Positions 12,501-21,145 of a stretch of 33,021 nt of DNA are shown here, piece by piece. The notes beneath the pieces were generated by a model. That model saw only the letters and a program-made list of their open reading frames with translations. It searched no databases and was not told where the DNA came from. The translations under genes were made by a program, and so were the position numbers. This DNA comes from Saccoglossus kowalevskii (Eukaryota > Hemichordata > Enteropneusta > Harrimaniidae): assembly GCF_000003605.2 (NCBI RefSeq), contig NW_003105106.1:275590-308610 (forward strand), in the 5' to 3' direction. How positions within the stretch are numbered: the first letter of the stretch is position 1; each line of letters starts with the position of its first letter.

Positions 12501-15500
12501 GTTCAAAGTGCATCTCTTATAGAAGTGCATATAAACCAAGACGTGCATATACTATACATGCTAGATCATTAAAATGTGGCTTATTTTTAACCAGACTTTA
12601 TTTTTGATATTTTGTTTGAGTTGGTACATTGAACATATAAAATTAAAATCATTTTCAGGTAATATTTTTAATTAGTTTTTTAGCTCGAAATAATATCGTT
12701 ATTTATTTATAATTTCCTAATCGTGAGATAAGCCTGTGTAAAGTAATCCACAGAACATGGTTTGAAATTGAACTTTCAGTCAACCTTAAATTTCTTCCTT
12801 TGATTTCTAAGTGTAAATTTAGGGTGAGACAATGGATGGGGTTAAAACAAGTCAAATGCCTCATAATACACTCCCAAAAATTTAAAACATAATTGTGGAT
12901 TTCCACTGGAATAAAAAAACAAAAAATGGGTGAATGCGGAAGCTTTGGCTTCACTTCAGCTTCACCTTCGCTTCAGCATCGCATCATTATGGCATTGTTA
13001 TGGCTTCGGCATGCATCAATGTCGCGACATTAAAAAGTTAGGCGGTTATCGCTTCGCGTCATTGTGGCCTCATTATGGCGACAATGTGGCATCAGCATCG
13101 CTTCATCAAACAAGTACAGAACTCATTTCGCCCAACCTCTCGCCCGATTCCGCTTTTCAATCGCTCGCTTTTGCGATCGCTTGTTGAATTTCCGCTTTAA
13201 TTTCGACTGTGCAAAAATTCGGACTACTAACAATTTTCTGGTTTTGATAGATCACGGTTACTAGTTTAGTAACCGTGCATAGATGTTGAACAACCGTCAA
13301 AAGTTCAAATACTTTTTGTTTTAACTATAATTATATGCACGCAATCTGACCCTTTGACCTAGATTTGGCTGGGATTGACTATTTTATTTTAAACAATATT
13401 CTGACGTGAAGCACTGCTACAAAATGTATTTCAACAGAAGTACGACATGGTTGTCTGGGTTTCTTTTCCTGACTGTGTTGAGTTTACGATTTGTATAATT
13501 ATTGTTATTTCCCCCAAGGAGAACACAAGCTGAAGGACCATGAAGCTAAACAGAAGTCCCACACATGGACTGATGGAGAGAAAATATTTCTAAGGCTAAA
13601 ATAAAACCTAATATCTCTATGTATTTGTCAATTTTGCATATATTTGGATAATCTCGTCTTTCGTTAATAATTTCATTAGTTTGAAATGTCTACCGACCGT
13701 GTCCCAATAATTTGTTTGGAATATCGATCCCTGTTGGTTTCTCCAAACGGTCCCGACGTCCATCATTCAACACAATCAGCATTTATTTATCGTAATTCAT
13801 GGGGATCATGTCCCGTAATTTGCGGGCTGTAAAACAAAATAATTTAACAAGTACTATTTATTATATATTTTTTTTACCTCGCGAAACTAAAACACAGCGT
13901 AGAGTTGTCGCAGTGAAACAGTCGCCTTGAAATCGATGGAACTTCAATTATCCATTTCTCGCCTTGAAATAAAATAAAAAAATTCGAAGAGCATTGTGGG
14001 ATATATTATTAACCAGTCTTACCAATCGCTAGCTTTATTTTATTCAAATCCATAAAATTCACAAGTTTTTCGACATTTGTTGGCAACTTCCGTGCTAAAA
14101 ATGGTTGAAAATGTGGGTGTGGTTCTCTCGCAAAGTCCCGTTGATAAATATGGTTCTGTGACCCAGGTTGTGCTCCGATCAGGTGACTCTCAGCCAATCA
14201 ATGATGTTGTAAACAAAGCATATTTGACGCTAATTTAAGGGTCGTCGTACCATCCAATCTCCGGTGTCGATTCACTGTGCTGCGACAAACTTCACAATCA
14301 TTCAATTAAAAACATTGGTATATTTTGACAAACGGCTGGGGTTTGACCTCAGTTCAAAAAAAGAAAAACTGGGCTGAGATACAAATCAGTTTTGCAAGTT
14401 GGGAAACAAGGTAAACCAGATTGGGGTCGATGATATTCAGTATCGAAGGACTTCCGTGTGTACAATGAGTTTCAAATTGTTCATCGACTGGTCACCAAAT
14501 ATTTACGGCTACAACTAAATAAACACTTTTTTACTGAAGCCCAAAAAATTATTTCTGCATGTCAAGTGCTATTCGATTTTTTACAAGGCCTGTGGTCACT
14601 GATCGTGACTTAATTTTGAAAATTGGATGTAAAATTTTACCATAACGACGCCACCACAACCATCCAATCATGGTTGGAAATATACGTACTTGTTTTGGAA
14701 CTTTGTATCAAGATGGCAGGCGACAACGCCGATGCACCAGGCGGTGTACGCGTGTTTTGCATGAACTAGTAGTCCGGGGATCGGACTCGGCTAAAACTAA
14801 ACGAAACACAGAAAAATACCACCAAAATGAGGAATCTGAATCTGTTCTCTTACCAGCAAATAAAATGAACGAAAATAAGGTAATTTTATAACAAGAACAG
14901 TTTCATTTCGTATAGCAAATTGTGTTGTTTCCGAACGACGATTGCATCATGTGATTTAAATTTATCACGATTTTCCTTGCAGTCAATATGACACTCGTCA
15001 CCTTGCAATGTACTTCACATAGTTTTTGGTACCCAATACTCGCAACATTAAATAATTAAACAAGATATTTGTTTAAAATGTCATTTTACTCTTGGTCAAA
15101 TTATTTTATTCCCCTTACCGCTTTGAATTTCAAATCGATTACATATAGAACTTCTGTACATGTGATTTTCACTACTGCCTTTCCATGTGAAAATAATTAG
15201 GTCATACTCATGTCACAATATTTTGAAGTTGATGCCATGTTGATGCCATGAGACTGCGAAGCTGAGGCGACAATGAAGCCATGCGTAGGTGAAAATGATG
15301 CCACAAAAGCCAAAGCTTCCGCGAGAACTGTACTGTATGTGTGACAGATTGGTGACAACCAAGATTAACTTCTAAGAAACGGGGCATCTTTTATAGAGGA
15401 CATGCTTTCATTGGTGTTAAAACATGAAATTATAAAACTATTAAATGTATGTGTGATGATAATTATTTTTTGGCATAATCCAATATATAATTCCTTGGTG

Positions 15501-17735
15501 CTTATGATTTCAGTTTAATTTTCTAAACCCAGAAATACTAACCACACACACCATACATGTATATGCAGTAAAAATGAGAGAAAAAAAAAGAAGCCGCATT
15601 AATGTAGGTAAAAATCTGATACAGTCGTAATCAAGACCCATAATAAACTGATTGTAACTGGCTAAAAATTAATGCAATTCTTAGAAGTCAACATCATTTT
15701 AGAAAGTGATAAATGAACTTGTAACCAGTTAATCTCTCACACTAATTGTCTACAATTACTGAAAGCCTACAATATGAAGTCACCTGGACACAAAAAATAC
15801 ATGACATACGACACCATTATCTTATTAGTCGTGGTTAATTTGATTGTCAAAGTTCAAAGATGCTGACAGTGTATTCTGTTTTACATGCTCAAACAAGGTA
15901 TACTAGCCATGGATATCTGATACATGGATTGCATTAGCCCCTAGGCATGCAGGAAACAATAGTAATTACTACCATGTTCAATACACAGTAAACTCAATAA
16001 CAAAGAATATTGCATTTAGATTCATCAAGAAGCATTCCATGATAGACCTGACATAAATCCTTAGTTCCTGGGGACACCATGAATGCTGACAGTTCTACAG
16101 TATCAAGTCTCACAGCATTTACGTTTATCTCGACCGATTTGACTGCCATTGTAACAGTGACCAAATTTGTCACATATTTAATAGCTCCCTAGAATCCACT
16201 ATTTTGGAATTTGAGATTTTTGATCCCCATCAGGGTGGATTCCCCCCCCCCCCCCACCATCACTTCCCTATGATCTATATCTTTTTCAACATCTGAGTGT
16301 ACAAAAATAATGTCTCACACCAAGAATGACAACTCGTGCATATGAGCAAAATTAAGCATTGGAGATGCAAGACGAGCAGTAAAGCATGTCATTTATAAAG
16401 GGAAACGATACGTGAAATAATTCAATTAAATGCAGGTCAAGTACTCTCACAGTACAGATGATGATGAAAATGGACATTCACCAACAAAGTATGTTCCTTT
16501 CAAAATCTTCCAGTTTTCCAATTCCCATTGAATTAGAAAATCAAACATGTTTACAAACACTAGGGTATTCGTAGACTCTAGATTTGAACTAATAATAACA
16601 ATTTTGAAAATTAGAGTTTTCTAAACACTTGCCCACATGATGAAAATACAAAGGCTGCATTTTGATTCAATTGCGTCTTCTTACCCACCTTCTGAAACGC
16701 CATTCTAATGAAACAAACAGCAAACGCTTCGACTCTCAGGTATTAAAACTGTCTAAGAAGCTAACAGATTTGAAGAAAATTGAACCCATGATGTTTGAAG
16801 AGAAAATTGGTGCTGCTAAACTGCACACTAATGTCTTTTCTATTACATTTATACTGTTTAAATGGACATACCCCGATGGCTACAGGTTTTGATAACGTTT
16901 CTGAAAAATTATGAAAGACGTATGTAGGCATTTTGCTGACTTCAGAATTCAAAAGGTTAACACTGATGCTGTTTTTTCCCTCATTGATATCGTCTATCCT
17001 TGGATGCTTTCATCAGGCGATGTATTCTAGTATAACTTTTTACAGTATATGGATTCAATAGTTGACCACAAGCTTATAATTAATCATGTTTAAAAAGTTT
17101 AGAAAATGAAAATGGTTGACTAAATATCAAACAATGTCGTAAAAAAAAATATTTTTTTACTTTATGAACAGTTCATTGACAGGACAAACATTTAGTAAAC
17201 AAAACTGAAAGCAGTCGGGCAATTTGAATCAAACAATTCCTTTGCAGATGATAAAGACAAATGTATACCCTAACAAACAAACAAACAAACAGTACAGCTT
17301 TTGCCCAACCTATTGCTCATGTTCACACTTTGATGGCAGTATACCAATTATTGCAATCTGATGCTTATTTCGCCACTTACATCACACATTTTCATCACTT
17401 ATCTTAGCGCACCACATGAAAGAATGAAAAGATCGATTGTTAAAATGCATGACCCAAACTTAATGGAAAAGCAATAAAAGCACAATCCAATGGCATAAAC
17501 ATAAAAATGTGATACAAGTGCAATAAATGCACGGCCCTGAAGTGATGAATAATCAATTAGAACATAAAAAAAATCGACAAGTTGCACAATGACTGTACTC
17601 GAGGCCATGGGACAAACATAAATCATCACAAAGCTACTTACCAGCAGATTTACCAGGAGCATCACCAGAACCCTGTTTACCACCACTCTCTTCAACTTCA
17701 ACCTCTTCAACTGAATCTTCATTCTTGTCACCCAT
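3535..17735 (-). CDS. NAP1L1: Nucleosome assembly protein 1 (NAP1L1/NAP1L4-type histone chaperone), complete, 12 coding exons
   Basis: NAP1 proteins bind H2A-H2B, shuttle histones between cytoplasm and nucleus and assist nucleosome assembly. The joined exons (17642-17735, 12316-12418, 10233-10374, 9718-9819, 8975-9035, 8164-8309, 7583-7722, 6477-6642, 5797-5916, 5065-5088, 4249-4311, 3535-3570) sum to 1197 nt, 398 residues plus stop, close to human NAP1L1 (391). All 11 introns are GT-AG and every phase agrees. Landmarks: acidic N terminus; MQNPQVLAALQERLDGLV (about 40-57), the helix region carrying the nuclear-export signal in NAP1; EAKFYEEVHELE in the long dimerisation helix; GIPEFWLTIFKN; LEFHF; RSEPDESDPFSFEGPEI; basic KKKQKHKGR (about 280-288), NLS-like; NDSFFNFF; ADFEIGHFFRERVIPKAVLY; an acidic tail; and terminal CKQQ, a CAAX-type box (human NAP1L1 is reported farnesylated there). 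The start ATG has G at -3 and +4. The symbol is by family; I cannot distinguish the NAP1L1 and NAP1L4 lineages. Confidence 0.95.
3571..4248 (-). other. NAP1 intron with a decayed MITE remnant
   Basis: Intron between exons 11 and 12. About 3950-4078 resembles the minus-oriented MITE interior (attcagtgaaaattaatt, ccaaaatgtcttttcaatg, taataaagtattttt), without clear ends. Nothing else is seen. Confidence 0.5.
4249..4311 (-). CDS. NAP1L1: NAP1 coding exon 11 (poly-Asp tail)
   Basis: 63 nt, phase 0 at both ends, acceptor atttttcag, donor gtacgtta. It reads DADGEEGDDDDDNDPEYDPS and then K. NDPEYDP corresponds to NDPDYDPKK in human NAP1L1. The acidic tail contributes to histone binding in the family. 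The GAT run is a short trinucleotide repeat that could vary in length. Confidence 0.93.
4312..5064 (-). other. NAP1 intron, no feature seen
   Basis: AT-rich intron between the microexon and exon 11. Open frames here lack conserved motifs and splice context. Confidence 0.7.
5065..5088 (-). CDS. NAP1L1: NAP1 coding exon 10, 24-nt microexon in the acidic tail
   Basis: A 24-nt exon reading YEEEGEEE, preceded by taatttttgtag and followed by gtaatttt. Both ends are phase 0, so inclusion or skipping keeps the frame. It lies where human NAP1L1 has YDEEGEEADEEGEEE. The match in residues, splice sites and phase supports it despite its size. Confidence 0.82.
5089..5796 (-). other. NAP1 intron upstream of the microexon
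   Basis: Apart from a small palindromic motif (AGTGCAAAGCATGCACT near 5393-5409) nothing is recognised. Any regulators of microexon inclusion would be expected in the last 100 nt before 5088. Confidence 0.6.
5797..5916 (-). CDS. NAP1L1: NAP1 coding exon 9
   Basis: 40 codons, phase 0 at both ends, acceptor tcaatttttag, donor gtgggtgt. It encodes DEETEVVLAADFEIGHFFR, ERVIPKAVLYFTGEAIED and DDE. This closes the folded NAP domain and begins the acidic C-terminal tail. AADFEIGHF and LYFTGEAIED are hallmark blocks of the family. Confidence 0.95.
5917..6476 (-). other. NAP1 intron, short GGTA microsatellite
   Basis: Contains CTAGGTAGGTAGGTA near 6236-6250. Nothing else is recognised. Confidence 0.6.
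6477..6642 (-). CDS. NAP1L1: NAP1 coding exon 8 (NLS-like basic stretch)
   Basis: 166 nt, phase 2 in, phase 0 out; acceptor ctactcctaag, donor gtgagtag. It starts inside CTGCTIDWKKGKN and contains KVIKKKQKHKGRGTTRTVTK, then NDSFFNFFNPPQVPEDGEM. The basic stretch matches the nuclear localisation region of NAP1. Confidence 0.95.
6643..7582 (-). other. NAP1 intron, no feature seen
   Basis: AT-rich intron. The short open frames on either strand have no recognisable domain and no paired splice sites. Confidence 0.65.
7583..7722 (-). CDS. NAP1L1: NAP1 coding exon 7
   Basis: 140 nt, phase 0 in, phase 2 out; acceptor tatcttgcag, donor gtacgtac. It encodes GFTLEFHFAANDYFTNKVLT followed by RSEPDESDPFSFEGPEI and SCTG. 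This is the beta-sheet core of the NAP domain. A second GT lies 4 nt into the intron (gtacgtacgt) but would break the frame. Confidence 0.95.
7723..8163 (-). other. NAP1 intron, no feature seen
   Basis: 441-nt intron between exons 6 and 7, with no repeats or conserved blocks recognised. Confidence 0.65.
8164..8309 (-). CDS. NAP1L1: NAP1 coding exon 6
   Basis: 146 nt, its first two bases completing Glu; acceptor tttttttgacag, donor gtgagttg. It contains NPNGIPEFWLTIFKNVDMLS and EMVQEHDEPILKCLENIHVK, a core part of the NAP fold and almost collinear with the human protein. Confidence 0.95.
8466..8830. repeat. Tandem imperfect repeat, about 135-156 bp units
   Basis: The motif ACTTGAGAYAT recurs at about 8466, 8601 and 8757. 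It is followed each time by an AAAGCYRAAAA block and, in the first two units, by ATTATGCAAAT...TTAATATGCACAG. CCAAGTTTCA recurs before the units. It lies in the NAP1 intron between exons 5 and 6. Confidence 0.75.
8975..9035 (-). CDS. NAP1L1: NAP1 coding exon 5 (charged linker)
   Basis: 61 nt, phase 0 in, phase 1 out; acceptor ttacttcag, donor gttggttt. It encodes DEMKKKASLEEKEKVDEKEE, a highly charged low-complexity linker that matches the poorly conserved accessory segment before GIPEFW in vertebrate NAP1. The donor deviates from GTRAGT, but the junction restores a GAG codon with exon 6. Confidence 0.9.
9036..9717 (-). other. NAP1 intron with CACT/CA microsatellite
   Basis: Between exons 4 and 5. 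A CACTCACT...CACACACA tract lies at about 9637-9660. Nothing else is recognised. Confidence 0.6.
9718..9819 (-). CDS. NAP1L1: NAP1 coding exon 4
   Basis: 34 codons, phase 0 at both ends, acceptor tgtactactag, donor gtgagtaa. It reads RKDVVIGAIEPTDSDCEWQS and then an acidic run with SSDEEEDDEE. IEPT...CEWQ corresponds to IYEPTEEECEW in human NAP1L1. The acidic serine cluster has the composition of casein-kinase-2 sites (inference). Confidence 0.92.
9820..10232 (-). other. NAP1 intron, no feature seen
   Basis: 413-nt intron between exons 3 and 4, without recognisable elements. Confidence 0.65.
10233..10374 (-). CDS. NAP1L1: NAP1 coding exon 3 (dimerisation helix)
   Basis: Acceptor atatcacag, donor gtttgtaa. 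Its first base completes the codon left open by exon 2, and 47 codons follow. It contains LPKVVKRRVKALKNLQVKYA and EAKFYEEVHELECKYAALYQ, the long amphipathic helix through which NAP1 dimerises. Confidence 0.95.
10550..11745. mobile_element. 1.2 kb interspersed repeat bounded by 10-bp inverted ends
   Basis: It starts AGTCCCCGTT (10550-10559) and ends AACGGGGACT (11736-11745), exact inverted copies. The left part (to about 10870) recurs at 21470-21965 in the same orientation. The right part holds duplicated sub-units (11034-11250 and 11454-11690) with AACAAGATGGCTGCCAGTCG and CAAAGAATGAACGGAATCGG, then a GGACGGACACACAGACACAC tail and a terminal hairpin (11714-11744). No transposase is encoded, so it is non-autonomous. 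It sits in the NAP1 intron between exons 2 and 3. Confidence 0.65.
12316..12418 (-). CDS. NAP1L1: NAP1 coding exon 2
   Basis: Acceptor ttcttctttcag, donor gtaagtaa. Phase 1 in, phase 2 out. It encodes VGDISSQVMQNPQVLAAL, then QERLDGLVGKSTGYIE. The MQNPQ-LAALQERLDGLV motif is near-identical to human NAP1L1 and covers the first helix with the export signal. Confidence 0.95.
13253..13277. repeat. Perfect hairpin, 11-bp arms, 3-nt loop
   Basis: CACGGTTACTA-GTT-TAGTAACCGTG has uninterrupted complementarity over 11 bp. A perfect 14-bp palindrome (AATGTCGCGACATT) lies 220 bp earlier at 13018-13031. Confidence 0.8.
13890..14790. promoter_or_regulatory. Candidate internal, possibly bidirectional promoter
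   Basis: CpGs are denser here than in the AT-rich surroundings. The minus strand carries CCCACAATGC (13992-14001), a core like ZNF143/Staf sites. CCAAT elements lie near 14251 and 14664. The plus strand has CAAGATGGCAGGCGAC around 14713, a YY1-like start-site context. The candidate alternative NAP1 exon (14023-14197) reads away on minus. On plus, a short frame from 14713 stops after 18 codons and no downstream plus-strand exon is seen. Confidence 0.3.
14023..14197 (-). CDS. Candidate alternative NAP1 first exon, phase-matched to exon 2
   Basis: An open frame starts at ATG 14197 (MAESHLIGAQPGSQ...) or at a nearer ATG at 14053 (MDLNKIKLAI). It ends one base into a codon before a good donor (gtaagact). 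This is the same phase as coding exon 1, so splicing to 12418 would give an in-frame NAP1 with a non-acidic N terminus. Nearby CpGs and promoter-like motifs fit an internal promoter. No homology is recognised. Phase match occurs by chance one time in three, so this is a hypothesis. Confidence 0.3.
16242..16255. repeat. C14 run in NAP1 intron 1
   Basis: Fourteen C on plus, so G14 in the NAP1 pre-mRNA. Comparable runs occur at 17922-17933 and 25203-25216. Confidence 0.85.
17642..17735 (-). CDS. NAP1L1: NAP1 coding exon 1 (start codon, acidic N terminus)
   Basis: The exon reads MGDKNEDSVEEVEVEESGG and ends one base into codon 32, before donor gtaagtag. The SVEEVEVEESG stretch resembles the acidic N terminus of vertebrate NAP1L1. 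The frame stays open upstream of the ATG to a possible acceptor (tttcctag, AG at about 17758-17759) with no other in-frame ATG. The transcribed exon therefore probably starts at that acceptor, with a non-coding or other exon further upstream. The main uncertainty is whether the ATG at 17735 is the only start. Confidence 0.88.
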
Positions 17736-18149
17736 TTCAATGTCCACTGCAGTTTCTACTGGTTTACTAGGAAATTCATAACAAAACAAGACTACAACGA
17801 TTAACACATACAATTACAATGTAACCAGATGGCAACCACCAATTGAGAAAATACAATCCTTGCATAGGTCACGCCAATGCAGATTGAGGTACAACCTAAA
17901 CGATCTCTCTTTTACGCATGTCCCCCCCCCCCCTTTTTTTTCAATTAAATATTGTTGTGCCAGGCGATAGACATTGAATGTCACTGTTGTCTCTCCTGAC
18001 TTTTTTTTTGTATAAGCAAATTGCAAGTGCTAGTGCTGACACAGTGCATTTTGCCACAGAAGTCATATGTTTGGGACTACATGACAGGGCTGTGTGGCCA
18101 TCTCTCTATCAAATGCCAATTTTAATGCGCTATCTTGGCGTCAACCAGG

Positions 18150-18363
18150 TTCGGTCGAACACAAGCATCTGCCAAGGTTCCCCCAAAGTCGCATTCGTTA
18201 GTGAATGAATCTCGGCCAGTGGAATTGGCCTTCCCATTGAGTCTGTGGCACACTCACCCAGGGTAGGGGTCGACCCTTTGATGTTCAGCCCAAGGTAGGA
18301 TTTGAACTTGGGTCTACCTATCACGAGTCTGGAAGGACAACCACTATGCTACCAGTGACCGGC
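18150..18363 (-). mobile_element. tRNA-derived SINE, minus orientation
   Basis: On minus, GGTAGCATAGTGG (A-box-like, 18341-18353) is followed about 32 nt later by AGTTCAAATCC (B-box-like, 18298-18308; 10 of 11 to GGTTCRANNCC). This is the spacing of a pol III tRNA promoter. A non-tRNA body follows toward 18150. No intact cloverleaf with an anticodon arm was drawn, so it is a tRNA-derived element and not a functional tRNA. Confidence 0.65.
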
Positions 18364-19479
18364 TACTTTACCATTTCAATCATTCTTCACAATTATAACC
18401 CACATGCACATGATATCAACAGGGGTTGCATTAGTGTTCGATAATGTGGAGTCCCTGGGACCCACCCCTTATAAAATGTGTGGGTCCCTTAAAAATATGT
18501 GGGGTCCCTGCTGCTACCGCACTTTATTTTCCTAAAATAGTTTTTTGCACGAACTATTACACAATAAACATAAACAGGCATTAATCACATTTATATTGTA
18601 CTTTATTTACATGTTCATTCCAGCCTTTACATGTCAGCAATCTGCATTATTTACATGGTTTACTTCTATTTTTACTGTTATTAAAATGTAATGCTGCTTG
18701 TAAAAATTTTAAATCATTACTGGGTTTACCTTCAAGTTCTTCATAAGCCAAGATAAATGAGATAGTGTCAGACTTAACTTAGACTTAATACGATTCTGTC
18801 AAGAAAAGGCAATGCCACATGGAACCTGCCGGGGAGGCGATCTTGCAAATAACGAATCGATCCATGGCTTCTAGAAAAGTGATTTTTTTCCCCCCAAAGT
18901 CACTTGTATTGTTTCAATTAATATTGCCCCCAGAAAACAATACACCCAAAATTTGTACATACTAGTACTCAGTAGTACCAGATTCTGCAGTAAATTCGCA
19001 TCTGGGCAGTTATGGTTTTAAAAAAAAATTAAATGGGACCAAGAAATCGGCGATTTTTCGGCAGATTTTATTTAATATTTGTTATTTAAATATTTTGCCG
19101 TCATTTTTCGGACATTTCAATCTTTCCTGACGCCTAAAATAGAGTTTAAGTTTTTATTCAATTTCAAGAGTATGTTTTTTGTGACTAGCGTGAGTGTGCA
19201 AACTTCGTTTCGGTTCGAGTTGTTGTCACTGTAAATTATGTTAAATTAGTCTTCAAACGCTTAGTTTATCTTTTGAAAACAACTATTTTTTGATTTGACA
19301 AAAAAAAATCATGCCGTTTTCCCGTAAAAATCCAAGCCAAATGATCGTACATCGGCAAATCTCTTCCGCGTTGTGTTAAATAACATTAACATATTTAAAT
19401 GACCTATGGTAATTTGAACACGTTGGCGTTATCCAGGATTTTTATTGGTTAATTGGAGATTTGACCTACTAGTATTAGG

Positions 19480-19620
19480 TCAACCATAGACCCTCTGTTG
19501 GGTCAACCATGCAAGACAAGGAACATGGCGGATACTCGACAGCATCGAGCGTTAATTTGCGACCGGAATTATTTGCTTACGACGAAACGAAGTTGAATTT
19601 TATTTGCATTTCATTACAAT
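19480..19620. promoter_or_regulatory. CpG-containing stretch with YY1-like motif
   Basis: GGAACATGGCGGATACTCGA at about 19520 carries ATGGCGG, the YY1 core typical of housekeeping start sites, with several CpGs to 19590. It lies 1.8 kb upstream of NAP1 exon 1 and could mark the main NAP1 promoter. The frame from this ATG stops after about 23 codons. Confidence 0.25.
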
Positions 19621-20718
19621 TCAACAAATTTGTTTTTTTTAAACGTTATTATAATCACTACTGAGTAATAATCAACAATTGTGAAACTCAGAATGACTGG
19701 ATTGCGCAACCGTTGTTGCTCGGCAGTTGTGATCGTTTTTACTTTGTTTAGAATATAATTTCGTTACCAATTAAATTAGGAAAATAAAGTTTATTTCACG
19801 TACCAGGTTCGTTAAAGTAATTTTTTGGAGAAAAATTACCCTGGGTGACATTGTAAGTTTTAGGCGGTTAAATTAGCAGGTCTCAGTATTGACTGTCTCG
19901 CCGTACTTCAGACGGGACTTCACACTTTCCATTGTGAAATGTAGATGCTAATAGGTGTTTTTGAAGACAATGGCACAGTATTGTAAGTGAATTTAAAAGC
20001 TTTATGAACTTTGTATGCGGGACAATGGCATCGCAAACGCACACAATGCCTTTAGACCTATCATAATACGACCGAGACATGTGCTCACCGGATGCGTCCC
20101 AGGGACTCACCAGTTGAAAAATTCATGCGTCCCACAGAAAAACTATGCTTCCCGGACGCGTAATTCCACGTTAACGCAATCCCTGGTACCAGCTTTGAAT
20201 ATTTCAACATTGTAATGTAATGCTTTCATGATAATTACGCAAACTCAAGTTATTTTTACTATTGTTAGGGAACTGACCCGGGGAATTGGGTCTCTGAATA
20301 TTTCAATATTATGGACTTGATAATGCATTCGTAATAATTACATCAACATAAACATGGGTGCATTTAAATCACTGAAAAAGATAGTAGTCAGGTGTCTACC
20401 AAAGGTTTCAATGGTGAATTATTTTATCAAAATGAAGTGAATATGTAATATAAACTATACAATAACATACCATGCCAAGCGTTATGATAAATTTTACTAT
20501 AATATAATAAATTCTGGTCAGCGCACTTAAGTCTAATGACCACATTTTTGAATTACTGATATTTAAAGTTGGGCCACCCAGCTATATATCTTATAACTGC
20601 CACAAATACCATGAACACGGTACGAAAGGGAACGTCTTTTTGACAAAAAACATGTCAAAACAAGATTATGTGTGCAAGGTTAGATTATAGAACGTACATG
20701 ACCGCTTAACCATTTTTT

Positions 20719-20724
20719 TTTATT
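20719..20724 (-). terminator. Candidate poly(A) signal after CSDE1
   Basis: A minus-strand AATAAA lies about 345 nt past the TAA that ends the intron-retained CSDE1 frame. It could end a transcript that reads through the 21145 donor. This is weak evidence on its own. Confidence 0.25.
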
Positions 20725-21145
20725 AATAATCATGTCGCACGTGAAACGCAGGAGACATTTTAGTTCCCCCATTTCTTGTTTACCGATCTTGAACTTTTTG
20801 TCTGGAATGTGATACAGACTAAGAACATTATGGGTGGTACGACCATCGCCATTGTTTTTCCTTCACTTTTACCAGCGCAGTTTTTTTTTATCTGTCATAA
20901 CATTGCCCTGGGCGATCTTTTGTTAAAAACTTTTCTAAAAAAAAAATCAAATCCTCCATAAGACCACGCAGGGCAGGGTATCAGCTGAATCCGGGAATAG
21001 TCCCATGACCTTCATAAAATTTGAGATTTGATCTCAAGTATAACTGTCTGAGCACCAAAGAATTTTTTTTTACAAATGTTGGACCAGATTAATGGCATTC
21101 AAAGTGGACAATAAGTTCATACTTGTTATTTGAATATGTACATAC

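Larger units (their letters stand above)
12936..15322. repeat. Inverted-repeat-bounded segment in NAP1 intron 1
   Basis: GCGGAAGCTTTGGCTT at 12936-12951 recurs exactly in reverse complement at 15307-15322. Inside each end is about 80-150 bp of similar degenerate GGCTTCA/GGCATCA/TCGCTTC sequence in opposite orientation. The segment is 2.4 kb and includes the CpG-containing candidate promoter. It could be a foldback-type insertion or two independent low-complexity patches. Confidence 0.4.
12419..17641 (-). other. NAP1 first large intron
   Basis: 5.2 kb between coding exons 1 and 2, the largest intron here. It holds an inverted-repeat pair (12936/15322), a palindrome (13018-13031), a hairpin (13253-13277), a promoter-like CpG stretch with the candidate alternative first exon (13.9-14.9 kb), a C14 run (16242-16255) and a CAAA microsatellite (about 17273-17291). 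From 15.4 to 17.2 kb nothing else is recognised. Confidence 0.6.
17760..21069. other. CSDE1-NAP1 intergenic region
   Basis: No coding exon is recognised on either strand. It contains a C12/T-rich junction (17922-17941), a tRNA-derived SINE (18.15-18.36 kb), a short GTGGGGTCCCT-like repeat (18.44-18.53 kb) and CpG-containing stretches at 19.5 and 20.0-20.2 kb. The NAP1 promoter and 5' non-coding exon, and any CSDE1 C-terminal exon, would be expected here. Confidence 0.55.

Noticed and set aside
14713-14769. Plus-strand frame MAGDNADAPGGVRVFCMN with a YY1-like start context
   Set aside because: It stops after 18 codons and no convincing plus-strand exon follows in the window. Kept only as evidence for a possible promoter.
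17399-17740. 113-codon minus-strand frame overlapping NAP1 exon 1
   Set aside because: It starts from a TTG in another frame over the exon and runs through the donor into the intron; a shadow of exon 1.
18284-18363. Functional tRNA gene on the minus strand
   Set aside because: A- and B-box-like motifs are present, but I could not form a full cloverleaf with anticodon arm and terminator; better explained as a tRNA-derived SINE.
18790-18868. Minus-strand segment after cttttctag as a CSDE1 C-terminal exon
   Set aside because: The phase would fit, but the encoded residues (HGSIRYLQDRLPGRF) do not resemble any CSDE1 tail and no further support exists.
19841-19875. Minus-strand FNRLKLT as a remnant of the CSDE1 SUZ-C tail (LVNRLKNIT)
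   Set aside because: The match is only about five residues, a stop codon immediately precedes it in frame, and there is no acceptor of the right phase.
20776-20961. Plus-strand 61-codon frame
   Set aside because: No homology, no splice context, and low-complexity ends; expected by chance in AT-rich DNA.
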